Assembly (NCBI GenBank): GCA_025331125.1
Contig: JAOALB010000142.1
Location: 62,001-126,000 of the forward strand
DNA from: Mycogone perniciosa
Lineage: Eukaryota; Ascomycota; Sordariomycetes; Hypocreales; Hypocreaceae
Length of the DNA stretch: 64,000 nucleotides
Reading direction: 5' to 3'
The notes beneath the pieces were generated by a model. The model was not told the DNA's origin, did no database searches, and saw only the letters and a program-made list of their open reading frames with translations. Numbering within the stretch: position 1 is the first letter of the stretch; each line of letters opens with the position of its first letter. Positions 44,056-55,941 of the stretch are shown here, in pieces. Made by a program: the position numbers and the translations under genes.

Positions 44056-46598
44056 TGTGTCTTAATGATTGCTAACAACAGCCAGCCGTCTCTCTTCTAG
44101 GAGAGCAGCGAAAGAGCAAAAGCAAAAGCAATTGAAACTGTTACTCCGTACGCTGACGGCACAAGAAAAGAACACACATAGAGAGGTGGGGAGGAGAAGA
44201 AGAGTCGTGAGCACGAAGTAGTATTATATGTATGCACGTACGTACTCCGTACTTCATACACTCTATGTTTGTTCTCCCCTGTTCCGGAGTGGGGGCCCGA
44301 CATCCAAGCCGCCTAGCAAGCATCAGACTTGCCGCGGCCCCATGAGAATCTTGGAAGCTTAGCATTGCTATTGTCCTATGGAGTCTGTACAGTCATGGAT
44401 CCGAGGCTCCCCAGAATGATCTCAAATCCTGAACCCTTAGTCGAGTGTCCATTGGGCTAGATGATGCAAGGATCCCTGTGGTTTGCAAGGGTTAAAAACG
44501 CCACCCAAAGAACTCCGGCCCTAGGACAGTATTCCGTACTAGTCCGACTGCCGGCCATAAGCCTGACAACCTGACCAACTTTGGCGGGAAGCCCAGCAAT
44601 TGACAATGCCCCACGGTTCTTGATTTCCCGACGGATCTGCCGTATTAAGAGGTACTACTACTACTACCAAAACCCTGCGTTATTACGAAATACGACGTAC
44701 TTTTGCCTAGCAACCTAGGTAGTAGTATACCGAGTACCTACTACGAAATATTACGAGGTGTAAACGCATCATTATCCCCGAAGAACGCTGGCGGACGCGG
44801 TCCTTCGGAGTGATTCTTAAATTTCCTAGTTTCCCCAGGTTTTTGAAGCCGGATACTGGTACTCCAGTTTAATGTGGAGCGGTGCTCCTTAGTTGGCATT
44901 AGTATACTCCGTACATGTGTTTGTTAGCCGGCTCAGGACAATGAAGCTATTCAAACGCCCTACTCGTACATGCGATGAAACTCTAATAATGCTACTACTA
45001 GTAGTGTAGCCGAGCTTCATGCTTCGTATTTTCAGTCCCAATTAGGTATTCGCATCATCTGATTACGGGCGCATATCATTCATACCGCGTTTGTGTGCTG
45101 TGTGACGGGTGGCGGACTGAGAATTGAAGAATCTCTTATACGCGCCCAGATAATTGTACACCTGCAGGCTGTAAGCATCAGATCAGGTCAGGCGCCCTCT
45201 GTCTGTATTCAATAGTAGCGGTACCGTTTTTGTTGACGTTTTTGCATTGTTTAACTTTTCTCAAGCGACGCACATAGTAGTATTGGAGTTTGTAATCCTT
45301 CCTCTGTCTTTGGCAAAGTGGCAGGCAATACGGAGTACATCTCCATTTTCGCGCCTGGAGTATTTGTTTGGATGGCAGCCTACATTCGAAACTACCATCA
45401 CCAATTATCCAAAGCGTGGAATATCGGCGTTGGCAATGTTCAGAAATCCGTGGTCCTATACTATGATCAGCGCATTGTAGGTACTGATACGGAGTAGTCT
45501 TAAACGACCCACCGAAGGATGGAGGTCTGGCGACTAAAATAGGGGCTAATATTCAGATACCATCCAGGTGGAAGAATAAATAAACTGATGCCCAACTACG
45601 GAGTACTGACATACAATTAATTAATGACGAGATTTGTGAGCCTTATGCATGGATAAATGATACCAACGGTTTGGCTGCAGCACCAGAGTCCTATCATGGG
45701 TTTTGAATACGAACTGCATGTTCATTCCCCTGTCTCTGACAATATCTATGATCAGTACCTCGTCTTTCAGGAATATCTCTGTTGGTCAATAAGCATTAGC
45801 TCTTATTAGCAATCGAAATACGAATTACATAAAAAGTCATAAATTGGTTTGCCTCCCTCATGCAGGGAAAGATCTGCAATCGGCGATCAGGTCAACAACT
45901 GCCCTTCCTCCACTGGGTCTCCAACAACAAAAGTCTTCGCAAGAAGAAAACGGATAAAAACTAGCACAAGATGAAGGACAGTCTAGAATTACGGATAAAT
46001 CTTTCCCATGAAAATACCAAACCGGCCACACTCTGGATCCCACAATCACGATAACCGAGATGCGAATACCCATCGCCCCATCATGGCATGCAGGCTTCCA
46101 GCCGGCAGAGCAGGGTCTCCAAAACGGATCTCTCTCTCAGAGTCCTGAGCCTCTGATTGCATTCATGCGAAACATGTTTGACCGGATCCTTGTTCTCTAA
46201 TAGAGCTGAGCAGTCTGCATAGAGACGCTCCTCACACGCGCGGCTCGCGTTTGTTTCATGTCCCCAACTGCTCAACCGACATGCGCATGCATGTTGACGC
46301 TCTTTACCGGCCCACAAGTGCTCATGAACACCTCGCATAACATCCCCAGATTCACTGACTGTGAACAGGACAACTGCCATGTATAAAGTCATCCGTTCTT
46401 TAATTCCTCTTTCATGCTAGTACTTTCTACCACACTAAACTTCGGAACCATCCCAACTTAAGTACGAAGCGTCTCGCTAAGGCATATCCATATCGACTGA
46501 AACGAAGCATCAAGACAATACGAGCACTTCATTACTAGCCGATCGCTAATCACATTCATTTGGTGGAGCCACAAGTCGTTACAGAGACCTAGGTCGCC
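44056..46598. other. Long intergenic stretch rich in 9-bp elements
   Basis: 2.5 kb between divergent genes. TACGGAGTA/TACTCCGTA copies are at 44142, 44243, 44905, 45329, 45488 and 45597. A TACTACTAC microsatellite lies near 44652-44668. The only longer frame is a 103-codon Cys-containing ORF on the minus strand (46081-46392), without family resemblance. It should carry the promoters of the MFS gene and of the gene at 46599. Confidence 0.5.
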
Positions 46599-48538
46599 AT
46601 GGACCAAAGACCCAGAAACCAGAGTCCCTTCACGATTGAGGACCTTGGAGGATTTGTGGAGGCCCCTACTCTAGATGGTGCTGGTCTCCATCATGCCTTC
46701 AATATACCTTTGCATGACGAATCCGCATGGGCGAACGACTATCCTGATGCTCTTCAACTCTTGGCAAACGAACGCCTATTGTCTGTTGGAGATGGAGCCT
46801 ATGCGGAAAACAGTGTCTTCCTGTGAGTGGCAACCGGCCCTGAGGCCAAGTCTCTACTTTACTGATTCGCTTCATCATTAGTGAGCAGATGCTTGATATG
46901 GGTCTCGACTGGAACCCACCTCCAGATTCTTCATCAAGTCCGAACTGGGCTGATCATGGAACACCGTTCATGGACGGCTTCGCGAACAACAACATGGAAG
47001 ACTCGCCTCAGTGCACGGTGACTACTTTCAGTACTAGCTCTGGACACGAAGTCAGCCCAGGACACACTATACCGAACAGCTTCATCGACCACAATCTGTC
47101 GAACGGTTTCAGCCCCGTCCCTGGACATGAAGCCAGCTTGCATCAGGCTATACCTGAAGCCTTCGATTCCGACTTTATGCTTCCTTACCCAAGCTTTGAT
47201 TCTCCGCATGTGCTCCCCTTTCAGCCCGTCAACGTTGTCGAACCGGTGCGACCACCAGGACAATTATCTGCACCGGTACAGCAACAGTTACAGGGACAAA
47301 TATCAACATCAACACCACCCATGCAAACGCCGCCACAAATACAGGCACAACTTCCACCATCGCCGTTATTCGTCGAGACGCCTCCGCCTATACTCAACCC
47401 GCCAGTCAAGCGCTCAATCGGCGAAATCGATGCCGAGTTGATCGGCCCACAGCCCGCTAAGAAGCGCTTTATAAAGCCCCAAATCACCATCAAGCTGGAG
47501 ACAAACGAGGATTTCGAGATCAAGAAAGAAAGCGAAAAGAGTCCCACGGGGTTCTTCCGGTGCTTATTTCCCAGCAGCTCAATCGCCCAGCAGAAACGCC
47601 AACGCCTCTTGGAAATGTATCGGAAGCCCAAGGAGAGTTGTACATTCCCCCTGGAAGACGCTACCTTTCCCAACTCTGGAGAAGAAGTTCTCGTCTTTGT
47701 GCAAAGGCTCTTTGAGTCGATCAACGACTGGTCTGATTACAGGGAATGGTCCCAGGCCTTGAAGACTGACGAGAGAAACCGCGTCATTGATGAATTGCGC
47801 AGAGAGGTGCTGGGCGAAGATGCCGATGACGCAAGGCTATGTGAGATTTCTGTGGATGAGCTGCGACCGAGCCCGGATACACTCCAAAAATTACTCCCGC
47901 CTTTGGAATCACAGCAGAAGAAGATCCTGGGCCGTTTACTGAGTGATCAAACGGTTGAGTGGCTCTGCTGGGAGCTCATCGTACGTCCTCGCAAACACCT
48001 TTCTGAATAGATGAATAGGAGCTGACGTTCTCACGGTTAGGAAGCTGCTATACAATCCCAGCAGGGAATCACTCAGATACCTCACTGGTGCGGCGCCGAC
48101 GGAGCCTAGGAGGCTTATCCATCGTTCGCACATCGCGTAGAGGCCATGTGCTTTGCCTTGAAGGTGAGTAGTCACATCAAATTTGCCAACTTGCCGCGCA
48201 GATACATGCACTTGATTTCTGTCTGCAGGGGACAAAGATCACTTCACTAACTCATCCACAGAAGTCCAAACAACTTGTTAAGTCTCTTTTATCCGCAGGG
48301 GACGGCTGGAAGCTGCGCATCGCCAATAATCCCCAAGGCGAGCTCGGGGTGAGTGAGCAATTCTCTGTCTCTGGGATCAAATCTCCTTCTTATACATGAC
48401 GGTTTACTGAGGTAATTTGACGTCTAGCACAAAGGGAACAATATGAAGGTGAACATGAACAAGAACAGAAAGCTGCGCGAGGTCACAAAGGAGTCGAGGC
48501 AACAAGGAGCCAGGCGACAAAACAGTCAGCAGCCATAA
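46599..48538 (+). CDS. Pro/Gln-rich, probably nuclear protein of unknown function
   Basis: Preferred model: exons 46599-46822, 46882-47980, 48110-48163, 48262-48348 and 48428-48538, giving 524 aa. The N-terminal half is low-complexity. It has two GHE-type segments (GHEVSPGHTIPNSF, GHEASLHQAIPEAF) and a Pro/Gln run. A basic PAKKRFIKPQ follows (likely NLS), then an acidic-basic stretch. The ordered C-terminal half has FVQRLFESINDWSDYREWSQALKTDERNRVIDELRREV. It continues over three small exons whose lengths are multiples of three (EAYPSFAHRVEAMCFALK, KSKQLVKSLLSAGDGWKLRIANNP, and a basic tail). I do not recognise a domain; a chromatin or transcription role would be guesswork. An alternative splice acceptor at 48041 truncates the protein. 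Confidence 0.75.
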
Positions 48539-49101
48539 ACTCGCTGTCAAAGCGAGGCGGCATAGCACCAATCATGATATCTTGACGAGTTCATGACAGA
48601 ATCGGTACACGTATGGCAGTGTTCTTCTTTTTTCTTTTCTTTTTGGCTATCAGCACCACACATGTATAGATGAACAGCTGAGCTGGTGTCTGGACATTCA
48701 TCAGGTATACTTTACGGGCTGGTTCTTTGTTTTATGGAGGATGTCGCAATCAGAATGAACTGCCAAGAAGAATATTTGACGATTGGATAGGGATTTTTTT
48801 ACTTATGATATGGTTGGCTTTTTCATTTCACAGAAAGAATACCCTATTGTAGCTATAGTTGGCAAGTTGACGGAATGGAGCAATGATTTTCACAAAATAG
48901 CGGAAACCGTAGGTCTAGATGTCGATGGGTTTATTCCGTTTCATCATGTGCATGTAAACAGATCACGCATCCGACTGCATTGTGCGAACGGTATAGAATG
49001 TCAAAGTTGCTGTGCTTGGGCACGGCATTATAATTAGATCTATTAGGATATCCATAGTCTCGAAACAATATCGCTAGCTCAACCGTGTATCATACCTCTA
49101 A
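48539..49101. other. Intergenic, convergent 3' ends
   Basis: About 560 bp between two convergent genes, presumably both 3' UTRs. An 84-codon plus-strand frame (48783-49037) is not supported. Confidence 0.5.
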
Positions 49102-50796
49102 TTATGAGCTCAGGGGCTTGGTAGTAAAATAAGTCCTCTCCCAACCATCAATCTCATCAATGGTGGTCTCTTGCACCAACTCATATCGGCCAATCTTGGG
49201 CAAGATCTTGGCCCAGAACAACCAATACACACCACCAGCGAAAAGAACACCGAATCCGACAACACAGTGGATCCAGTAAGGCAGATCCTCGTAGACGCTC
49301 TGGCCGTCCTCGGGAGGAATGAAAGGGGCGATGACGAGGTAAATGTTGCTGAGGAGGAAGAAGATGATGACGGGAAGGGTAGCGCTGATCGGGGGGTTCC
49401 AGTTCCAGGTGTTGCGGTTGCGGTATAGGTGGACAAGAGCACCAGCGACGAAGACGTTGATGATGGCGAGGGGGTATGAGATGACGCTGTCGAAACTGTT
49501 AGCACGATTTGTTATGACGGTAATAGAGCACGGATATGACTTACTTGAGAACGAAGTTGTAGGCGTCACCAGCTGGCGGCGCAAGGATAGTAATGACAGT
49601 CACCAGCCAGTGCTCAAACAAACCCGCAAGAGGAGCGTTGAAGGGCCTATTGCTAGCCCAAAGGCGTGAGAAGGGTAAGATACCCTCCCGTCCAAGTTCC
49701 TGGACCAGACGACCCTGGGAGAAAATGACAGCCAGGACATTTCCAAAAGCTGAAAGGGCGACAAACACCGAGAGTGCACGCTCAGCCTTCTCGCCGAACA
49801 TGTTCCTGAATAGAGATGCAGCGACCAGTCGCTTAGACTCAAGTATTTCCTCCTTGGAGACACCAGCGAAGTAAGCCACGTTGGCAAGCATGTAGAGAAT
49901 AGAAACTGAGCCGAGAGCCAACGGAGCAGCGAACTTAAGAGTCCTAGCCGGGTTCTTGGTTTCGCTGAGGGCGTAGTTTGCGTTGCTGTAGCCGACATAA
50001 CTCCAGATGACATTGTAAAGAGATGTGACAACGCCGTATGAGCTGCCAGTGGTACCCTCAAAGGCGTTCTTGAAGCCGTTAATCTCCCTGACCTTGCTGA
50101 GGTTCACGAGTGGGGAGATGATGATGAGAATAACGACGAGAATCTTGAGAATTCCAAGGACATTTTGTAGGCGAATTCCCCACTTCAAAGCGGTACCGTG
50201 GATGAGGAAGGCAGCAGTGATACAAGCCACGGCAATGCCACGCCCGTTCCATCGAGTGACTTCAACCTTGGCAGCATTGAGGATGTACTCGCCAAAGACG
50301 ACGGAGTTGCCAGCAGCCCATCCCAAGAGGATGACATAGCCGGTGTACATTCCCGTCACCAGGAAACGAGGTTTCCTATAGACATACTCGAGGTAGTTCT
50401 TCTCGCCGCCATTCTTGGGCAAACCGGTTCCCCATTCCATATATACGGCTGTACCAGCGGCTGCAATTATACTACCAGCAAGCCAGAGAAACAGTGAGAG
50501 ACCAACACTGCCGGAAAGGGCGAGGATGGAGCCTGGTGTTGCAAAGATACCCGTGCCGATAACACGGTTAAAGATGAGCATGGCGGCCGAGAGAATGCCG
50601 ATCTGGCGTTTGGCCTCACGGGCCTTGTGGTAAACGCCTATAGACATAGGAGGTTAGCAACCTGTGAACAGCTCCAATAACCCATTGTTAGGCCCAACTC
50701 ACCAGCCTCAGATCCATTTGCTATCGAAGCAGCATCAGGGCTATTCAACTTGGCCGAGTCGTCGCCACCCGGCAACTTATCCTGAACCCCAGCCAT
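49102..50796 (-). CDS. Amino-acid permease, Mup1-like (high-affinity methionine permease type)
   Basis: Exons 50796-50703, 50637-49545 and 49495-49102 (introns 65 and 49 bp) give 526 aa. After a 30-residue hydrophilic N-terminus comes KRQIGILSAAMLIFNRVIGTGIFATPG. This is the first helix of LAT/APC-type permeases with the GTGIF substrate-binding turn. YMEWGTGLPKNGGEKNYLEY and IWSYVGYSNANYALSETKNPARTLKFA follow, both typical of fungal Mup1 relatives. About twelve TM segments are visible. It would import an amino acid, likely methionine or cysteine, across the plasma membrane. Substrate assignment is by family only. Confidence 0.92.
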
Positions 50797-51230
50797 TGTG
50801 AAGAAGTAGCCGCGGAACGATTCTCAAAGACGGCTGGAAACTGCAGAACGGAGAAGGAAGTGATATCGAAGAACACAAGCAGAAACAATCGTCCATTCCT
50901 TCAGATTTATACTACCACCAACTTATAAGCAGGATCGAAGTGGATCTCCGGGAATAGCAGCGGCTGCGCTAGAATTTAGACATAAGCACAGGCGGCAGAT
51001 TTCTCAAGCGGGTCGGGCCCGCATGGTGCCATCGCCTCCCAGACTCGCTTCAGGAGTCATAGTTACAAGGCGTGTTTTCGTCGTTCATCATGGAAATGAG
51101 GTGACTGGCTCGTGTTGGTATTGGCCCATTGTTCGGACTCCCAAGAGCTTTAGGCAAGGTCGCGTGGCGAACACTACATAGGAGAGCACAAGAAAGATCG
51201 CATGAAATTCTCCTTCAACGATGAGGCTGA
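50797..51230. other. Intergenic
   Basis: About 430 bp upstream of the Mup1-like gene and containing its promoter. No gene seen. Confidence 0.5.
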
Positions 51231-51512
51231 ACTAATGCCAGGGAAGCATTCGGCCTCCGAAGGCTAAGGGGAAAAGGTGCGATTCTAGAGCGGTTCTTTG
51301 ACGACAGGTGGGCCGCGCCGAGCGAGCACGACATTGAAGCCTTTCCTGTTTTTGCAGCATCTCCCTCCGAAGGCTGGCTTGAGCGCAATGACGCGATCGA
51401 GAATTTGTTCAGCAGCCCAATCAGGATAAAATACGAGAAGGACTACCTGCTAAAAGTACCGAGAAAAACTCTTTTTCAAAGTCTTAGATCAGGAGACGAG
51501 TTCAGGTGTTAG
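51231..51512 (+). pseudogene. ATG-less coding-like fragment, possible gene remnant
   Basis: 93 sense codons open between an in-frame TGA (51228) and TAG (51510), with no ATG at a useful position. Its translation looks like ordinary protein: alternating hydrophobic and charged residues, FFDDRWAAPSEHDIEAF, EGWLERNDAIENLFSS, KYEKDYLLKVPRKTLFQSLRSGDEF. A frame in another register (51506-51730, with CRFCGPSILYH) begins where this one stops, as after a frameshift or a missed intron. I do not recognise the parent protein. It may be an exon of an undetected gene, a decayed gene, or chance. Confidence 0.3.
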
Positions 51513-52367
51513 TACGTAATAGAAAAAGGCATCGCTGTCGTTTTTGTGGCCCTTCAATTTTGTATCACCGTGAAGGCCCCGACGATTTAGAAATCAACTC
51601 TGCCAAGCCAGACATAGCCCATGGGGCATGGGGAAGTGAGTATGGACCATGGAGTCGGAAGACGAGATGGAGCCATTTCCGCGTTGACGACTTGGCGGAG
51701 GACTGCCCAGAAGATATCTGCATTAGATAGTTATCAGTGTGAATTGTGAAGAGAACAAGGCTCCACTACCGAAGCGTAACCGACCATACTGCTTCTCTGC
51801 TTAGACATCTTGTAGAACAGTCCACGTGTCGAAGTGGAGTTCTTGAAGCAGGGAGCCCAGCATTGAAGTCTTGTCATACCCAAACCTCGTCCCAAAAGGA
51901 CATCCAGGTACGATGTCTAACCTAGTCGGTAGGATATGCGTTGCCCCATGACGTTGGCATGAGGCTGGGTTAGGGATGTCTGCAGGAAAATATTGAGGCC
52001 GATAAGTACAATTGGATATCCGTCACACCATCAACTCTAGGAAACGGCATGCTTCTTTTGAACAGGTTTTAACATTATTGTATGCTGTGTACGAAATATT
52101 ACTTACTTCAGGCCCATTGCCTTTTTGGTAACCGTCTAATCCATCGTCGTCATCGTTATAAGGAATGCCATGATCATAAAACCCGATGCCGACTAGAGCT
52201 TCAGTCCCGTCGCTGTCCAACAAAACGTCGTCACCAACGCCCTTGTGCCCTTGTGCACCAGTACGCCCAACAGAAAATATTATATGTGCGCCCCTTTTTA
52301 CATATGCCACACATGAGTCGAGCCATGTGTGCTCGCGACGTTAAACCTCTGATGTCCTAGTGGTAGT
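51513..52367. other. Intergenic
   Basis: About 850 bp. Contains the 74-codon frame mentioned under the fragment at 51231 and a 95-codon minus-strand frame (52023-52310) with an Asp run. Neither is recognisable. Confidence 0.4.
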
Positions 52368-52934
52368 TCACAGGACGGCACTGATGGATTCGATAGGAGC
52401 AGGAACGGTGACCTTGGCGCAAGTGATTGTTCGTGTGGAGTAAAGCTGGCCAGGCTGCCAGTTGGGGTTCGTCCAGCTGGTCTGAGTGCAGTTCAGATCA
52501 AGCTTGACGCCTCCCTGGGCAGTAAAGCGACTGCCCTCGTCGGCGCAGCTCCAGGTCTGGTTGATGCGCAGGTCATTGGTGGGACGGTTGAAAGTGAATG
52601 TGGCCCGATCGGCCACAGCCGGCTGGGTGCATGTATAGCTCATGGTACCGTAGAAGAAGTCGGAGAGCTGACTCGATGAGGCGCTGCAAGAGGCTTTGTA
52701 GTCGACGGCTGGGTTCGTCAGATTGAAGTTGACATAACCCCATGAGTTTTGGTGGGCAGGCGTCGAGAAGATGTAAGAGGCATGATAGTCGAAGCTTTCG
52801 ACAGTCCATGCTGAGACGGAAGTCGACTTTGAGTGACAGGTCGGGTAGGTATCAGTCGTGGCGTCTCGGGTGGTTGCCGTGGGCAGAGCCAGAGCCGAGC
52901 CAGTGAGGAAGAGTGTAGCCAAAGACTTGAACAT
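52368..52934 (-). CDS. Small secreted cysteine-containing protein
   Basis: A single-exon frame of 188 aa. The first 17 residues (MFKSLATLFLTGSALAL) form a clear signal peptide. The mature protein has six cysteines (in PTCHS, ASCSAS, YTCTQ, WSCADE, LNCTQ and ITCAK), so three disulfides are possible. It has three N-x-S/T sites and many Thr/Ser residues. The small size, secretion and even cysteine count resemble AA1-like (Alt a 1-like) and other small secreted fungal proteins. I cannot assign a family firmly. It is predicted to be extracellular; no activity can be inferred. Confidence 0.75.
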   Translation of the reverse strand: MFKSLATLFLTGSALALPTATTRDATTDTYPTCHSKSTSVSAWTVESFDYHASYIFSTPAHQNSWGYVNFNLTNPAVDYKASCSASSSQLSDFFYGTMSYTCTQPAVADRATFTFNRPTNDLRINQTWSCADEGSRFTAQGGVKLDLNCTQTSWTNPNWQPGQLYSTRTITCAKVTVPAPIESISAVL

Positions 52935-55900
52935 GGTGTATAAGAGGTTATTTGTCTAGGAGGAGGAAGGCTGGGTGTTGTTCGAAGAAATGCAAAGCAA
53001 AGGCAGGTATTTGTGTGGGTGCTTTGATGTCCGTGGATGGCTGGTAAGATGATCTTAGTGAGACATGGCTGAGGATGATCGGTGGTTCTTATACAGAGAA
53101 GATGGACACCAAACCAGAGTGCGGCTGCAGTATTGCAAGACCTCGTGGATCCGTGTCTGACGAGAATGGGTTTGTCAAAGCACAAGGTTGAATCTCCAGA
53201 GCACTATCTACATCAGCCAAGCATATGACGTCGGACGAATCTCGTATTCCCGCAAGTGGTATCGTGTGGGTTGTAGAGCGTTGCCACTGCCGGCGGGGTC
53301 GCCGGTGAATCGGAGTCGCACGGAGGATGCCATCTATGTCAAGTCTGTACGGAGTATGTACTACTTTGTATGGAGCATAGAGTACTACTACGAACCCGTA
53401 CTCTGTACAGGCAAAGTCCGCGATACCCATGGCCTGTTCCTAGCGGCGCAGGCTCGAGTGGTGCGAGGGAGGCAAGGGAGCTCCAGCTGGTGAGGAGACA
53501 ACGTTCCTCTCGCTAGCACCGAGATGGCTGGTACGTAACTACGGAGTAGTCGTCGAAGAGTGGACGGACAAATGCTGCGGTTCTAAGAATAGAGCCCGAT
53601 GCGACCTTAATGATGGTGGGATCAGCGGGAGCAACCTCGTATTCCCTTTTGCCGGCCTGATCATCATCAGAAAGGCAGAGATGCAGAATCAAATGCTCTT
53701 TTTTGGTTGGTTCATGCCAGCCGAAAAAGGCAGTTCGTAGGATCATAGCATAGAAATAGTAGCAGTAGCAAAAGTAGCAGTTACCTACCTAGGTATGCTA
53801 AAGTTGTGATATTCGACAATTGGAGGAAGACTACGAGTAAAGACTCGGGAAAGCGACCCCTAGCTGGAAAGAAGCAATCTCGGTACAGGATACGGAGAAT
53901 AGTAATTCTCCTCAACTCCGCTTTGGAGAAAATAAAAAATGAAAAACTCTTCTTCATCCCTTCAGCCCCCTTGCTATTGCATACAGAATCGCACAAAAAC
54001 GGTCACGCGCAGCATACATCCACCAGGCGGTTGACATACGAGGACATGAGCGGTATCGACATGGCCAGATTCAGAGAACCTTGCGTCAATACGGGAGTAG
54101 TATTGGGAAATGCTGCATCCATCATCATCAGCCTCACCAGCCAGCCCTCAGTTCACGGTCCGATCATCCGACATATTGCATGACCTGTCTGCCAATGGAC
54201 AAGCAAACGAGAATCGAGACCTACATCCAAGACCCACGCTGCGCTGCAGCATTGCAGAATATTGATAGCTCCACTGGCCTGCGCTCAATCAATCATCACT
54301 TGCATTGACTCTCACGCCCGCTCCCTTGACCACACTGCGTGCATTTTTCGTGTTCAGCACGGGTCATGAGGCTGAACAAAACGTTTTTTTGTGCCTTTTT
54401 GCCGCATGACTCAAGGGCGAGCAAACCGTGGGCCCACTGATAACGACAGAAACGTTGACTGCGGCTGTTGATCTATGAAGCATACTCGTACTTCGTACAC
54501 TGCCCATAGCAAGCAATGCACCACCAGGGTACTTCGTACATCGTACAAACCTGCGATTTGCTGTCAGATAGCGCTCTTGTGCAGTGCCCGTTCGATTTTT
54601 CATGGTTTACAACGGGACCTGCAGTGCAACAATGAGCTCTCTGCCCCCGAGACTTCGGCGAGTAGGAAGTTCTTAGTCCACAATCACACGACGACCATGC
54701 GGCGGACATGCATGGCTGCTTGATCCATGATTATGGGCCAGGCAGGACGCCTTGTTGACACGCGATAGACATGCCGCAGCCTTGAGACCTAACAGGCCAA
54801 CCCCTCCAATACACATGTTGACCCCGACTCGTGGAGATGTGCAGTCTTTACATTGGACAGCACCGAGAGGTGGTGGATTCGCCACAAAAGATCCTTTGGG
54901 ACCTCTGAGGCACAAGCGGTGCCTATCCTGGTGGACTGCTTGTGTACAGAACCTTTGTCCCACGTTGACGATGGACTGCGGCCGCTACTATACGAACAGC
55001 GGATTCATTCAGCAACTAATAAGCCTTCTTGTCTTGAGGTGCATCTGGTTATGGAACTGAACGTGGCCTGGATCGCACAAGGTTTATGAAGTTCCTCTGA
55101 CCGCCTCTACGCCGTGCAATGCATTGTATTGCACGGACTGGTCACAACCAGGTATGATATGCCATGAGCCGTGTGACTGTGTTCCCAGCCTTATCCTTTG
55201 TAATATTCCCAGCCATGTGGGTTTCCTGGGAGGCAACGCAAATGCTCTTTTAGGCTTCTACTCGCGAACGTATCGCTGTTTTCCGAGACTGGATAGCCCC
55301 GTTGCATTTGTTCAGTGTTACCGCAGCCTGAATCTAGCCATTGGCCCTACCCTGCTTAATGCTTTGCATGTAGATACCCTCCGAGAACAAATTCCCATTC
55401 TTAGGAAATCTCCCTAAAAAAGACCGGAGACGCGACACTGCGTACGGGCAACGCACCTCCTGGATCCGATACAAGATGGGTAGAGGCGTCACGGCAAAGA
55501 CATGTGAACTATCGCTCACCTTTGCAGTCAACGCCGCCACCCAGACCATTAATGGTCGCAATCGCTCGTCTTACAGGGACATTCGAGACTCCAGTCAATT
55601 TTGGTGAATCTCACAGCTATAGTAAAAATGTGGAGCGCAATATGGATTCGGTTTTGGAACCGCCAACGACGTCATGATTGGCACTCATCAGTTGCTGACA
55701 TTGGGGCTAACGAACATCTTTGAGGCAATGATATGCTCTGCAAAACGTGGTCTAAAGTCATGGAAGTAAATCATACAAAACCCCTCATTGAGCGGGCTTT
55801 TTTTGTGACCTGTAGAAACCTCATTCACTCTTATACGATCGAATTAAGCTAGGTAGGTGAAAAGCGAGTCGGTATTGAATAGGATTAACCATTTATCGGC

Positions 55901-55941
55901 AGGGCAAGTAATCAATCCTGGATCTTATCAATCCTTCCAGC
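52935..55941. other. Long intergenic stretch
   Basis: 3 kb without a convincing gene. TACGGAGTA occurs at 53348 and 53540. Frames of 60-155 codons overlap on both strands, and none resembles a protein family. The last part should contain the promoter of the GH2 gene at 55942. Confidence 0.5.

Noticed and set aside
52023..52310. 95-codon minus-strand ORF with Asp run
   Set aside because: No signal peptide or recognisable domain; composition not convincing.
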